From an uncultured Collinsella sp. (GTDB lineage: Bacteria; Actinomycetota; Coriobacteriia; Coriobacteriales; Coriobacteriaceae): a stretch of 9,677 nt of DNA. The notes below the pieces were generated by a model. The model was not told the origin of the DNA and searched no databases. It saw only the letters and a program-made list of their open reading frames with translations. The stretch lies in contig USJQ01000024.1 in the NCBI GenBank assembly GCA_900554985.1, positions 1 through 9,677 on the forward strand. Direction: 5' to 3'. Positions 1-6,331 of this stretch are shown here, piece by piece (positions within the stretch are counted from its first letter, which is position 1; each line of letters begins with the position of its first letter). Position numbers and translations under genes: made by a program.

Positions 1-633
1 AAAGGCGTCACGGTCGGCGATCAGCAGCTTGTGAGCCTCGTCGATATCAACGGCCTGCTTGGCGGTGATGGCGGCAAGCTGCATATAGCGCGTGCTGATG
101 GAGTTGCCGAAGGTGTTCATCTGAGAGCCGTGGTGATTGATGTAGAACTCACGCTGGATCTCATAGCCGGCGTGGTCCATAACGCGGCAGAGCGAATCGC
201 CCAGCGCGGCCCAGCGGCCGTGGCCGATGTGCATGGGGCCGACGGGGTTGGCGGAAACGAACTCGACCTGGGTCTTCAGGCCACCACCGACGTTGGACTT
301 AGCGAAGTCCATGCCCTTCTCGCGAGCCTCGCCAAAGATGGCATTCTTGACGGCAACGGAGAGGTAGAAGTTGATGAAGCCGGGGCCTGCGATCTCGACC
401 TTCTCGATCGCGGGGTCCTCGGGCATATGGGCAACGATGGCCTCGGCGATCTTGCGCGGGGCGCAGTGGGCCAGCTTGGCGGACTTCAGGGCCATGGTAG
501 AGGTCCACTCGCCATGAGAAGTGTCAGCCGGTCGCTCGATAGCGCAATCGTCAAGTTCAAATGCGGAAAGGTCGCCGGCCTCCTGGGCCGCAGCAAGCGC
601 AGCGCGTACCAGCTCTTCAATCTTCTCGGGCAT
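1..633 (-). CDS. argS: Arginyl-tRNA synthetase, N-terminal part (cut by window edge)
   Basis: Class I aminoacyl-tRNA synthetase that attaches arginine to tRNA-Arg in the cytoplasm. The first 211 codons are visible and the frame stays open through base 1, so the rest of the catalytic core and the anticodon-binding domain lie outside the window. Residues 1-110 look like the ArgS-specific N-terminal (Add-1) domain. Residues 123-140 contain VEFVSANPVGPMHIGHGR, which holds the class I HIGH signature at 135-138 in the typical ArgS context. REFYINHHGSQ at 161-171 matches the conserved ArgS block usually written YINDAGNQ, with HH in place of DA. The ATG at 633-631 is preceded by AGGAGG four bases upstream, which fixes the start. 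The gene is divergent from the CarD-like gene across a 342-bp spacer. Identification is firm; only completeness is unknown. Confidence 0.96.
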   Translation of the reverse strand, partial: MPEKIEELVRAALAAAQEAGDLSAFELDDCAIERPADTSHGEWTSTMALKSAKLAHCAPRKIAEAIVAHMPEDPAIEKVEIAGPGFINFYLSVAVKNAIFGEAREKGMDFAKSNVGGGLKTQVEFVSANPVGPMHIGHGRWAALGDSLCRVMDHAGYEIQREFYINHHGSQMNTFGNSISTRYMQLAAITAKQAVDIDEAHKLLIADRDAF

Positions 634-700
634 AGATCCTCCTTGTGTTAAAGCCCCCGAGCTCTTGGTCACTCGTAGGGCAAAAGCCAGAGTTTGTAGC

Positions 701-729
701 ACTCTATCACAAGCGACGGGCACTGTCGC
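701..729 (-). promoter_or_regulatory. Putative argS promoter
   Basis: Read on the minus strand, a -35-like GCGACA (724-729) is followed after 17 bp by TAGAGT (701-706). The -10 is preceded by TGA, giving an extended -10. Transcription would start near 694, leaving a leader of about 60 nt before argS. This is a visual match only; both hexamers are imperfect. Confidence 0.4.
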
Positions 730-935
730 AGGGTAAAGCTAATAGATATTGCATATGCACAAAAATGACTACAGTTTGCATGGAGTCACTCAAAGATGCG
801 GGTCTGCCTGGAGATTATGCAGGCGTTGAAAATGCATAAAGGTGTGAATGAGCTGCGTCTGTTATCGAATACTCTTACCTATCAGAATTGTGTGCTTTTC
901 CTGCATAAAGTAAGGGTTTGCGCACGTCAGCGTGT

Positions 936-941
936 TATTCT
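936..941 (+). promoter_or_regulatory. Putative -10 element for the CarD-like gene
   Basis: TATTCT at 936-941 is preceded by TGT, forming an extended -10, and would start transcription about 28 bp before the ATG. An alternative pairing is TTGCGC (918-923) with TAGACA (941-946) at 17 bp. A short inverted repeat, ATACG (946-950) and CGTAT (957-961), lies over the expected start site and could be an operator. Confidence 0.35.
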
Positions 942-975
942 AGACATACGTAAATTCGTATAAGTTGGAGGTAGC

Positions 976-1461
976 ATGTTCTCAATCGGTCAACACGTCA
1001 TTCATCCGGGTCAGGGAGTCTGCACCGTCGTCGGTTTTAGGGACGACACGCCGCAGCCCATGCTGTTGCTCGAGACCAAGCAGGGACATGCGCAGACGAT
1101 CCTCATGTACCCCGTGGCGCAGGCCGATCGTTTGCATGCCGCCATCTCCCAGCAAGATGCCGAGCACCTGCTGAGCCACTATGACGAGCTGGAGTGCGAC
1201 ACCTTTACCGAGCGTAACAGCTCGCTTGAGGAGACGCACTTTAAGCAGCAGCTCAAGCTGGGCGCGCCCGAGACGGTCCGCGTGGCAAAGACCATGATGC
1301 ACCGCATTCGCCAGGCCGAGGAAGCTGATAAAAAGCCCAGCTCTTACTACATGCGCGTACTCAAGGAGGCCAAGCGCCGCTCCATTGAGGAGTTCGCCGT
1401 GGCCCTGGGCGTCACCGAAGAGGACGCCGAAGCCCGCCTAGCCCAAGCCGCCCTCAACTAA
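976..1461 (+). CDS. CarD/CdnL-like RNA polymerase-binding regulator
   Basis: A 161-residue cytoplasmic protein of the CarD_CdnL_TRCF family. These proteins bind the RNA polymerase beta subunit through an N-terminal Tudor-like domain and stabilise open promoter complexes, notably at rRNA promoters. FSIGQHVIHPGQGVCTVVGF (residues 2-21) matches the family's opening strand pattern (F-x-IG-x-x-V-x-x-P-x-x-GV), and ILMYPVAQADR near 47-57 fits the end of that domain. The remainder is charged and predicted helical, with YYMRVLKEAKRRSIEEF typical of the C-terminal helical DNA-contacting domain. The length matches family members of about 150-170 residues. GGAGG stands four bases before the ATG. The gene is divergent from argS and is followed 12 bp after its stop by a strong hairpin terminator, so it is probably transcribed alone. 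The family call is secure, but target promoters cannot be told from here. Confidence 0.85.
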   Translation: MFSIGQHVIHPGQGVCTVVGFRDDTPQPMLLLETKQGHAQTILMYPVAQADRLHAAISQQDAEHLLSHYDELECDTFTERNSSLEETHFKQQLKLGAPETVRVAKTMMHRIRQAEEADKKPSSYYMRVLKEAKRRSIEEFAVALGVTEEDAEARLAQAALN

Positions 1462-1473
1462 CCCATCCGCGCC

Positions 1474-1517
1474 AAAAACCACCACAAAGGGGACAGGCAC
1501 CTTTGTGGTGGTTTTTT
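1474..1517 (+). terminator. Rho-independent terminator, GGACAGGCA-loop hairpin copy 1
   Basis: A perfect 17-bp stem (arms 1474-1490 and 1500-1516) closes the 9-base loop GGACAGGCA and ends in a run of six T. It lies 12 bp after the stop of the CarD-like gene and should end its transcript. The arms begin with A runs, so the structure also reads as a terminator on the other strand. The same element, with the identical loop, recurs at 2194-2234. Confidence 0.9.
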
Positions 1518-1535
1518 CGTTCTAGTCGTTCTAGT
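1518..1535 (+). repeat. Tandem 9-bp duplication CGTTCTAGT
   Basis: Two head-to-tail copies of CGTTCTAGT (1518-1526 and 1527-1535) directly follow the terminator T run and lie about 45 bp before the HD hydrolase start. They fall where a promoter for that gene would be expected. No clean -35/-10 pair is visible, so the role is unknown. Confidence 0.6.
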
Positions 1536-1578
1536 AGTATTCATTCTTAGCGATACCTACGAGCACAAGGAGCCTCTT

Positions 1579-2178
1579 ATGGCAGAGCCACTTACCGCCG
1601 GAATCACCCGCGACCGTGCGTTCGAACTGCTCAACGAGCACAACAAGGACCCGTTCCACATCACCCATGGCGAAACGGTCGAGGGCACCATGCGCTACTT
1701 TGCGCGCGAGTTCGACCCCGAGAACGAGGAGTTTTGGGGCATCGTCGGCCTGCTGCACGACCTGGATTGGGAGGAGCATGAGGACGACCCCATGAACCAC
1801 ACCATCTATGCGGCCGAGATCCTTGAAGGCGAGGGCGCCTCTCCCGATCTCATTCGCGCCATTCAGACGCACACGTCGGACTTCAACACCTCGCTGCCCA
1901 AGCCCGAGCTGCAGATGGAAAAGATCCTGTTTGCCTGCGACGAGCTCACCGGCCTGATCGGCGCTGCCGTCATCATGCGTCCGAGTAAGAGCGTCATGGA
2001 CTTTACGACCAAGTCGCTCAAGAAGAAGTTCAAGGACAAGCGCTTTGCCGCCGGCTGCTCGCGCGACGTGATTACGCAGGGTGCCGAGATGCTGGGCTGG
2101 GAGCTCCCCGAGCTCTTCGACCGTACCATCGCGGCCATGCAGTCCTTCGCCCCCGACCGCGATACCTTCCAGGCCTAA
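1579..2178 (+). CDS. HD-superfamily metal-dependent hydrolase
   Basis: A 199-residue cytoplasmic protein with an HD phosphohydrolase domain of the stand-alone predicted-hydrolase type. The metal ligands can be assigned: H30 (FHITHGETVE), the H60-D61 doublet (GIVGLLHDLDWEE), H98 (AIQTHTSD) and D121 (FACDELTGLI). HD proteins use one or two divalent metals to hydrolyse phosphate esters, typically of nucleotides or similar molecules; the substrate of this subfamily is not established and cannot be read from the sequence. There is no signal peptide, membrane segment or fused second domain. AGGAG lies six bases before the ATG. The gene stands alone, with a hairpin of the same repeat family on each side, and it converges on proA downstream. 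Fold and catalytic residues are well supported; the physiological function is open. Confidence 0.85.
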   Translation: MAEPLTAGITRDRAFELLNEHNKDPFHITHGETVEGTMRYFAREFDPENEEFWGIVGLLHDLDWEEHEDDPMNHTIYAAEILEGEGASPDLIRAIQTHTSDFNTSLPKPELQMEKILFACDELTGLIGAAVIMRPSKSVMDFTTKSLKKKFKDKRFAAGCSRDVITQGAEMLGWELPELFDRTIAAMQSFAPDRDTFQA

Positions 2179-2193
2179 CCGCCCACGCCACCT

Positions 2194-2234
2194 AAAACCG
2201 CCACAAAGGGGACAGGCACCTTTGTGGCGGTTTT
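2194..2234. terminator. Bidirectional terminator, GGACAGGCA-loop hairpin copy 2
   Basis: A perfect 16-bp stem (arms 2194-2209 and 2219-2234) closes the same GGACAGGCA loop as at 1474-1517. It sits between the convergent HD hydrolase and proA genes, with A and T runs at the outer ends, and can terminate both. Against copy 1 the left arm has G instead of A at 2200 and the right arm has the matching C instead of T at 2228, so the base pair is kept. Confidence 0.88.
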
Positions 2235-2248
2235 CGTTTACGAGGGGT

Positions 2249-3535
2249 TTAGGGGCGGACCTGGCCGGTGCCGCGGAGCTTGTATTTGTAGGTAGTGAGG
2301 GCCTCGGCGGCAAAGGGGCCGCGGGCGTGGAGCTTTTGGGTCGAGATGCCGATCTCGGCGCCCAGGCCAAACTCGCCGCCGTCGGTGAAGCGCGTGCTGG
2401 CGTTGGCATACACGGCCGAGGCATCGACCGCGTCCAGGAAGCGCTCGCAGGCATCCTCGTCCTCGGCAACGATGGCCTCGGAGTGCATGGTGCCGTAGCG
2501 GTTGATGTGCGCGATGGCTTCGTCCTCGTTCGCCACGACCTTCACGCTCATCTCGAGCGCCAGATACTCGCGGCCCCAGTCCTCCTCAGTCGCGGCAACA
2601 TAGTCGTCGCCCTCGGCAAGCCCGGCGGCAGCGCATGCGGCGCACGTGGCCTCGTCGCCGTGAATCAGCACGCCGTGGTCGTGCAGCACGGCAACGACCG
2701 CCGGCAAAAACGAATCCGCCACGGCACGGTCGACCAGCAGCGACTCGGCGGCATTGCACACGCCCACGCGCTGCGTCTTAGCGTTGACGATAATGTTGAG
2801 CGCCTTGTCAAAATCGGCGGATTCATGCACGTAGATGTGGCAGTTGCCTGTGCCCGTCTCGATCACCGGCACAAGCGACTCGCGCACGCAGCGCTGGATC
2901 AGGCCCGCACCGCCACGCGGAATGAGCACATCGACAATACCGCGGAGCTTCATGAGCTCGCCGGTGGCCTCGCGGTCGGTGGACTCGATCATCGAGATAG
3001 CTTCGCGTGGAAAGCCCTGGGCCTCAAGCGCATCGGCCAGCAGTTCGGCAATCATGGCGCACGAGTGATAGGCCAGCGAACCGCCGCGCAGGATGCAGGC
3101 GTTGCCGGTGCGGATGCAGATGCCCGCGGCATCGGCCGTCACGTTGGGGCGCGCCTCGTAGACCATGGCAACCAGGCCCAGCGGCACACTCACGCGCGTA
3201 AGGTCCACGCCACTCGCAAGCACACGGTGATCGAGCACGCGGCCCACGGGATCGGGCAGCTCGGCGAGCTTCTCCAGGCCGGCGGCCATGCCCTCGACGC
3301 GCTCGGGCGTCAGCAGCAGACGATCGAGCAATCCGACCGAGGTGCCCGCATCACGCGCAGCGGACATATCGAGCTCGTTGGCGGCGACGATGGAGTCGAT
3401 ACCGTTGCGCAGTGCTGCGGCCATGGCGCGCACGGCCTCCTGGCGCTGCTCGTCGCTCGCCGTGGCAAGCGAGGCCGACGCTGCCTTAGCGGCAACGGCA
3501 AGATCGTGGACATACGTGGCTATATCGACCGACAT
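2249..3535 (-). CDS. proA: Glutamate-5-semialdehyde dehydrogenase (gamma-glutamyl phosphate reductase)
   Basis: ProA reduces gamma-glutamyl phosphate with NADPH to glutamate-5-semialdehyde, the second step of proline synthesis from glutamate, in the cytoplasm. The 428-residue length is normal for the family. The catalytic cysteine is C260 in AKTQRVGVCNAAESLLV, and VYEARPNVTADA (125-136) and IPRGGAGLIQ (205-214) are conserved ProA blocks. The C-terminus carries the family signature GLGAEIGISTQKLHARGP followed by LTTYKYKLRGTGQVR. No break is seen. AGGAG and AAAGGG upstream of the ATG supply the ribosome binding site. proA lies downstream of proB in the usual proB-proA order, but the two are separated by a gene on the opposite strand, so proA needs its own promoter between 3536 and about 3620. 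Identification is very secure. Confidence 0.97.
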   Translation of the reverse strand: MSVDIATYVHDLAVAAKAASASLATASDEQRQEAVRAMAAALRNGIDSIVAANELDMSAARDAGTSVGLLDRLLLTPERVEGMAAGLEKLAELPDPVGRVLDHRVLASGVDLTRVSVPLGLVAMVYEARPNVTADAAGICIRTGNACILRGGSLAYHSCAMIAELLADALEAQGFPREAISMIESTDREATGELMKLRGIVDVLIPRGGAGLIQRCVRESLVPVIETGTGNCHIYVHESADFDKALNIIVNAKTQRVGVCNAAESLLVDRAVADSFLPAVVAVLHDHGVLIHGDEATCAACAAAGLAEGDDYVAATEEDWGREYLALEMSVKVVANEDEAIAHINRYGTMHSEAIVAEDEDACERFLDAVDASAVYANASTRFTDGGEFGLGAEIGISTQKLHARGPFAAEALTTYKYKLRGTGQVRP

Positions 3536-3578
3536 GGACGGCCCTTTCTCCTAGAAGTTTGCAACCATGGTAGCCGAT

Positions 3579-3609
3579 TTGCGCATGGCCTCGCCCGCGG
3601 CGGTAGAAT
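3579..3609 (+). promoter_or_regulatory. Putative promoter of the S33 hydrolase gene
   Basis: TTGCGC (3579-3584) and TAGAAT (3604-3609) are separated by 19 bp, with a predicted leader of about 30 nt before the ATG at 3648. The spacing is slightly long, so this is tentative. The proA promoter must lie in the same 112-bp spacer on the other strand, but I could not pick a convincing pair of elements for it. Confidence 0.35.
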
Positions 3610-3647
3610 TGGTCAACCCGAAACACCGCAACGAACGGAAGACTCAC

Positions 3648-5066
3648 ATGGCCCTCATTACTTCGTACCACGTCCCCGGCCTGTATGTCGAGGACCACAG
3701 CATCGACGTCCCCCTCGACTGGCGCGGCCTGGAGCCAATGCTCCTGGCCGTCGGCAGCACCATGCGCCGCGGCGCTATGCCGGCGCCCATCGCCGGCGCG
3801 CCCGAGAGCATCAAGCTCTTCTACCGCGTGGTTTGCGCACCCGACCGCATCAACGACGACCTGCCGCTCCTTCTCTTTTTGCAGGGCGGCCCCGGCGGCG
3901 AGAGCCCGCGTCCGCTGTCGCCCACGAGCGACGGCTGGATCGAGGAGGCCGTCAAACACTTCCGCGTGGTCCTGCCCGACCAGCGCGGCACCGGACGCAG
4001 CAGCTGTGTTGACGGACGCACGATCGCGGCCTTGGGCGAGCGCGCCGAGGCAGCCGGCGCCGATGCGGCCCGCTCGCAGGCGGACTTCCTCAAGCGTCAC
4101 CTCGCCAGCTCTATCGTGCGCGATTTTGAGTACCTGCGCCTGGTAGGCTTTGGCGGCAGGCCCTGGGTCACACTCGGGCAGAGCTACGGCGGCTTTTTGA
4201 CGCTGAGCTATCTGTCGCTCTTCCCCGAGGGCGTGGCGGCAAGCTTTACCTGCGGCGGCATCCCCCACGTGCCGGCGAGCGCAAGCGAAGTCTACGCGCA
4301 CACCTTCCCGCGCATGGTCGCCAAAACGCAGCAGTATTACGACCGCTACCCTGCCGACGTCGAGCGCGTGGCAGCCCTGGCCGATGCGCTCGAGGCTCAG
4401 AAGCCCGTGCTGCCCGACGGCTCGCCGATGACGGTCGAGCGCCTACAGCTCATGGGCAGCGACTTTGGCATGAAGCCGAGCTTTGAGCGCATGCATTGGA
4501 TTATCGATCACGCTTTTGTTGACGGCGACGGTACGCTGAGCTGCGGCTCCTCAGTATCCGACAGCTTTTTGATGCGCGCCTTCGAGCGCACCAACACGCG
4601 CACGAATCCGCTGTACTGGACGCTGCAGGAGTTCATATACGCCGACGGTGACACCATGCCCATTGGCTGGACCGCGGCTGAAGAGAAGGCACACCGCGCC
4701 GAGTTTGACACCCTCGCGCGCCCGCTCATGTTTACCGGCGAGGCCATGTTCCCGTGGATGTTCGAGCAGATGCCCGAGCTCAAGCCCTTCAAGCCCGCCA
4801 TGGACCTGCTGATGGAAGACACCAGCTGGGACAAGATCTACGACCCGCAGCGACTGGCGTGCAACGAGGTGCCCCTGCAGGCCGCGGTGTATTTCGACGA
4901 CATGTACGTCGATTCGGGCATGCAGCTCGATACGCTCAGCCGCGTGGGTAACTCGCATGCCTGGGTGACCAACGAGTTCGAGCACGACGGTCTACACGGT
5001 AGCGTGGTGTTCAAGCACCTCTTCAACGAAGCCCTCAACCGCGGAGACCTGCGCCAAATCTTCTAG
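3648..5066 (+). CDS. Proline iminopeptidase-like alpha/beta hydrolase (peptidase family S33)
   Basis: A 472-residue serine hydrolase of the alpha/beta fold, likely removing N-terminal proline (or a related residue) from peptides. LFLQGGPGG (77-84) is the oxyanion-loop HGGPG-type signature, DQRGTGRS (111-118) is the following conserved block, and GQSYGG (177-182) is the nucleophile elbow with S179 as catalytic serine. The acid is probably among D417/D418 (YFDDMYVD) and the base is H446 in TNEFEHDGLH. There is no signal peptide, so it is presumably cytoplasmic. It is longer than classical bacterial iminopeptidases of about 310 residues because of a large cap between roughly 205 and 400, and it resembles the longer prolyl aminopeptidase group. 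The frame is open 27 codons upstream, but the ATG at 3648 is the first that fits the promoter and conserved N-terminus; only a weak GGAAG site precedes it. It is inserted on the opposite strand between proB and proA. Exact substrate is inferred. Confidence 0.85.
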   Translation: MALITSYHVPGLYVEDHSIDVPLDWRGLEPMLLAVGSTMRRGAMPAPIAGAPESIKLFYRVVCAPDRINDDLPLLLFLQGGPGGESPRPLSPTSDGWIEEAVKHFRVVLPDQRGTGRSSCVDGRTIAALGERAEAAGADAARSQADFLKRHLASSIVRDFEYLRLVGFGGRPWVTLGQSYGGFLTLSYLSLFPEGVAASFTCGGIPHVPASASEVYAHTFPRMVAKTQQYYDRYPADVERVAALADALEAQKPVLPDGSPMTVERLQLMGSDFGMKPSFERMHWIIDHAFVDGDGTLSCGSSVSDSFLMRAFERTNTRTNPLYWTLQEFIYADGDTMPIGWTAAEEKAHRAEFDTLARPLMFTGEAMFPWMFEQMPELKPFKPAMDLLMEDTSWDKIYDPQRLACNEVPLQAAVYFDDMYVDSGMQLDTLSRVGNSHAWVTNEFEHDGLHGSVVFKHLFNEALNRGDLRQIF

Positions 5067-5119
5067 CAAAGGAGCGTCCCCACCTGCCGGCACAAAAGGA
5101 ACGTCCCCAAGTGCCGGCA
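5067..5119. repeat. Tandem 26/27-bp repeat of the GGGGAC family
   Basis: Two imperfect head-to-tail units (5067-5092 and 5093-5119) start at the base after the hydrolase stop codon. Each contains AAAGGA-CGTCCCC followed by GCCGGCA. On the minus strand each unit reads GGGGACG-(C/T)TCCTTT, which shares GGGGAC and CCTTTTG/CCTTTG with the hairpins at 1474 and 2194. Positions 5111-5120 are the perfect palindrome GTGCCGGCAC. These look like dispersed intergenic repeats rather than coding sequence. Confidence 0.75.
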
Positions 5120-5121
5120 CG

Positions 5122-5165
5122 AGAAAGACAGCGCCACGGGAAACGATCCGCAGCGCTGTCTTTCT
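5122..5165. terminator. Hairpin terminator between convergent hydrolase and proB
   Basis: A perfect 13-bp stem (AGAAAGACAGCGC at 5122-5134, complement at 5153-5165) closes an 18-base loop and ends one base before the proB stop triplet. On the plus strand the right arm ends in CTTTCTTT, and the mirrored A-rich arm gives a T-rich end on the minus strand. It can therefore serve both converging transcripts. The T tract is interrupted, so efficiency is uncertain. Confidence 0.7.
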
Positions 5166-6252
5166 TTATGCAAATACGATCAAGTTATCCCTGTGTATCG
5201 CGGGCTTCTCGGCCAGGTCTGCGAGCAGGCGGTTGCTGGCGATCTGGTCCTGGCGGCGACCGGCAGCAAGCTCCAGCACGTCCGAATCGGCCTCGGCGAT
5301 ACCGCGGGCGACGACCATACCGCTCGGATCGCACACATCGAGCACATCGCCCTCGGCAAACTGGCCATCGACCTCGCGAATACCCACCGCAAGCAGGGAA
5401 GAGCCACGGCTGACCAGCGCCTTCGCAGCACCATCATCGACCGTCACCGAGCCATGTGCCTTGTCGCCCAGCGCGATCCACAGCTTGCGGGGTGCGATGT
5501 CCAGACGCTCCGCCGGCGGATCGAACAGCGTGCCCACGCTCTCGCCGCGGGCGAGACGCACGAGCGCATCGGGCTCCTCGCCCGAGCAAATCACGCTCTG
5601 AATGCCCGCCGTCATCAGGATGCGGCTCGCGCGGATCTTGGTAATCATGCCGCCCGTGCCCACCGATGTTATGCACGACAGGAACACACTCGGCCGTGGG
5701 GTCTTCATGCGGATTGGCAGTATAGAGACGATCGATGTCCGAGAGCGTCACGCACAGATCGGCAGAAACCAGGCAGCTCACAAGCGCCGCCAGCGTGTCG
5801 TTGTCGCCAAACTTGATCTCATCGACGGTGACGGTATCGTTCTCGTTGACGACCGGCACCACACCCAGCTCCACAAGGCGAAGCAGGGCGTCGCGCGCGT
5901 GCAGGTAGGACGTGCGGCGCGCCGTGTCGTGACGCGTGAGCAGCACGAGCGAGGTGAGCAGGTCGCGCGCATGGAACTCCTCGTCGTAGGCCGACGAGAT
6001 GATGCACTGACCGGCCGAGGCGCAGGCCTGCAGGCTCGGCAGGTCGCCGACCGGCTTACGGTCGAAGCCCAGCACGGGATAGCCGCAGGCAATGGCGCCC
6101 GAGCTCACCACGATCAGGCGCCAGCCAAGCTCGCGCAGCGCTGCGGCCTGGTCGGCAAGCCCGCCGATAAAGGCGCGGTTGACCTTGCCGTCGGCGCCCA
6201 CCACCGTGGACGAACCGATCTTTACCACCATCGTTTTATAAGAAGTCGTCAT
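5166..6252 (-). pseudogene. proB: Glutamate 5-kinase, disrupted by frameshift and internal deletion
   Basis: ProB phosphorylates glutamate with ATP to gamma-glutamyl phosphate, the first and normally proline-inhibited step of proline synthesis. The N-terminal amino acid kinase domain is intact through residue 196: KIGSST (11-16), SSGA (50-53), NEND (136-139), FGDND (148-152) and TLSDIDRLYT (169-178). After VPVVHNI (residues 190-196, about 5667) the frame shifts. The expected continuation SVGTGGMITKIRA and the C-terminal PUA domain, ending PAIHRDNLIVFA, resume in another frame from 5666. Compared with E. coli ProB, about 13 residues just before GTGGM are also absent, so the lesion looks like a deletion of roughly 40 bp. 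The spanned length (about 362 codons) plus that deletion gives the usual 367-376. Read as is, the first frame ends at 5434 as a 272-residue chimera lacking the nucleotide-binding GTGGM segment and PUA domain. The ATG is fixed by an in-frame TGA two codons upstream, and no clear ribosome binding site precedes it. A sequencing or assembly error is possible. Confidence 0.85.
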
Positions 6253-6331
6253 ACGTCAAACCAATCAACTGTTCAGCGAACGGCCGAGGCGGTGGCCAGG
6301 GAAGCGTGACTCGCCCCTACCGCCCAAGGAA

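Larger units (their letters stand above)
634..975. other. Divergent argS/carD-like spacer with TGCAT site cluster
   Basis: This 342-bp stretch carries no convincing gene. A 64-codon open frame on the plus strand has no ribosome binding site and no recognisable content. The spacer is clearly AT-richer than its neighbours and holds putative promoters for both flanking genes. It also holds repeated TGCAT/ATGCA half-sites: the palindrome TGCATATGCA (750-759), TTGCAT (776-781), TTATGCAGG (815-823), TGCATAAAG (833-841) and CCTGCATAAAG (900-910). The sites at 815-823 and 900-908 are inverted copies of each other, and those at 833-841 and 902-910 are direct 9-bp copies. The arrangement resembles a multi-site operator, possibly for an arginine-type repressor given the argS neighbour, but the regulator is not identifiable from this window. 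Confidence 0.5.

Noticed and set aside
645..839. 64-codon open frame in the argS/carD-like spacer
   Set aside because: No ribosome binding site, no recognisable sequence, and it overlaps the argS promoter and binding-site cluster.
2081..4012. 643-codon open frame on the plus strand covering the proA region
   Set aside because: It is antisense to proA, whose protein is unmistakable. The translation is low-complexity A/R/G/H with no family features, as expected from high-GC codon bias.
3486..4301. 271-codon open frame on the minus strand over the proA/hydrolase gap
   Set aside because: Antisense to the S33 hydrolase catalytic region. It would run into the proA start and has no domain content.
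5067..5120. Possible CRISPR repeats
   Set aside because: Only two abutting units with no spacers and no cas genes nearby.
5434..5667. Alternative C-terminus of a functional shortened ProB
   Set aside because: The residues after the shift are arginine/histidine-rich out-of-frame translation without the GTGGM nucleotide-binding segment.
5666..5670. Programmed ribosomal frameshift in proB
   Set aside because: No slippery heptamer is visible, and conserved residues are missing at the junction, which a programmed shift would not explain.
5166..5708. Separate 180-residue gene starting MKTPRPSV and ending in a PUA domain
   Set aside because: Its first 14 residues are out-of-frame sequence of the proB kinase domain. 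The rest is the displaced C-terminal half of ProB, so it belongs to the broken gene.
5602..6309. 235-codon open frame on the plus strand
   Set aside because: Shadow of the proB N-terminal half; no ribosome binding site and no recognisable domain.
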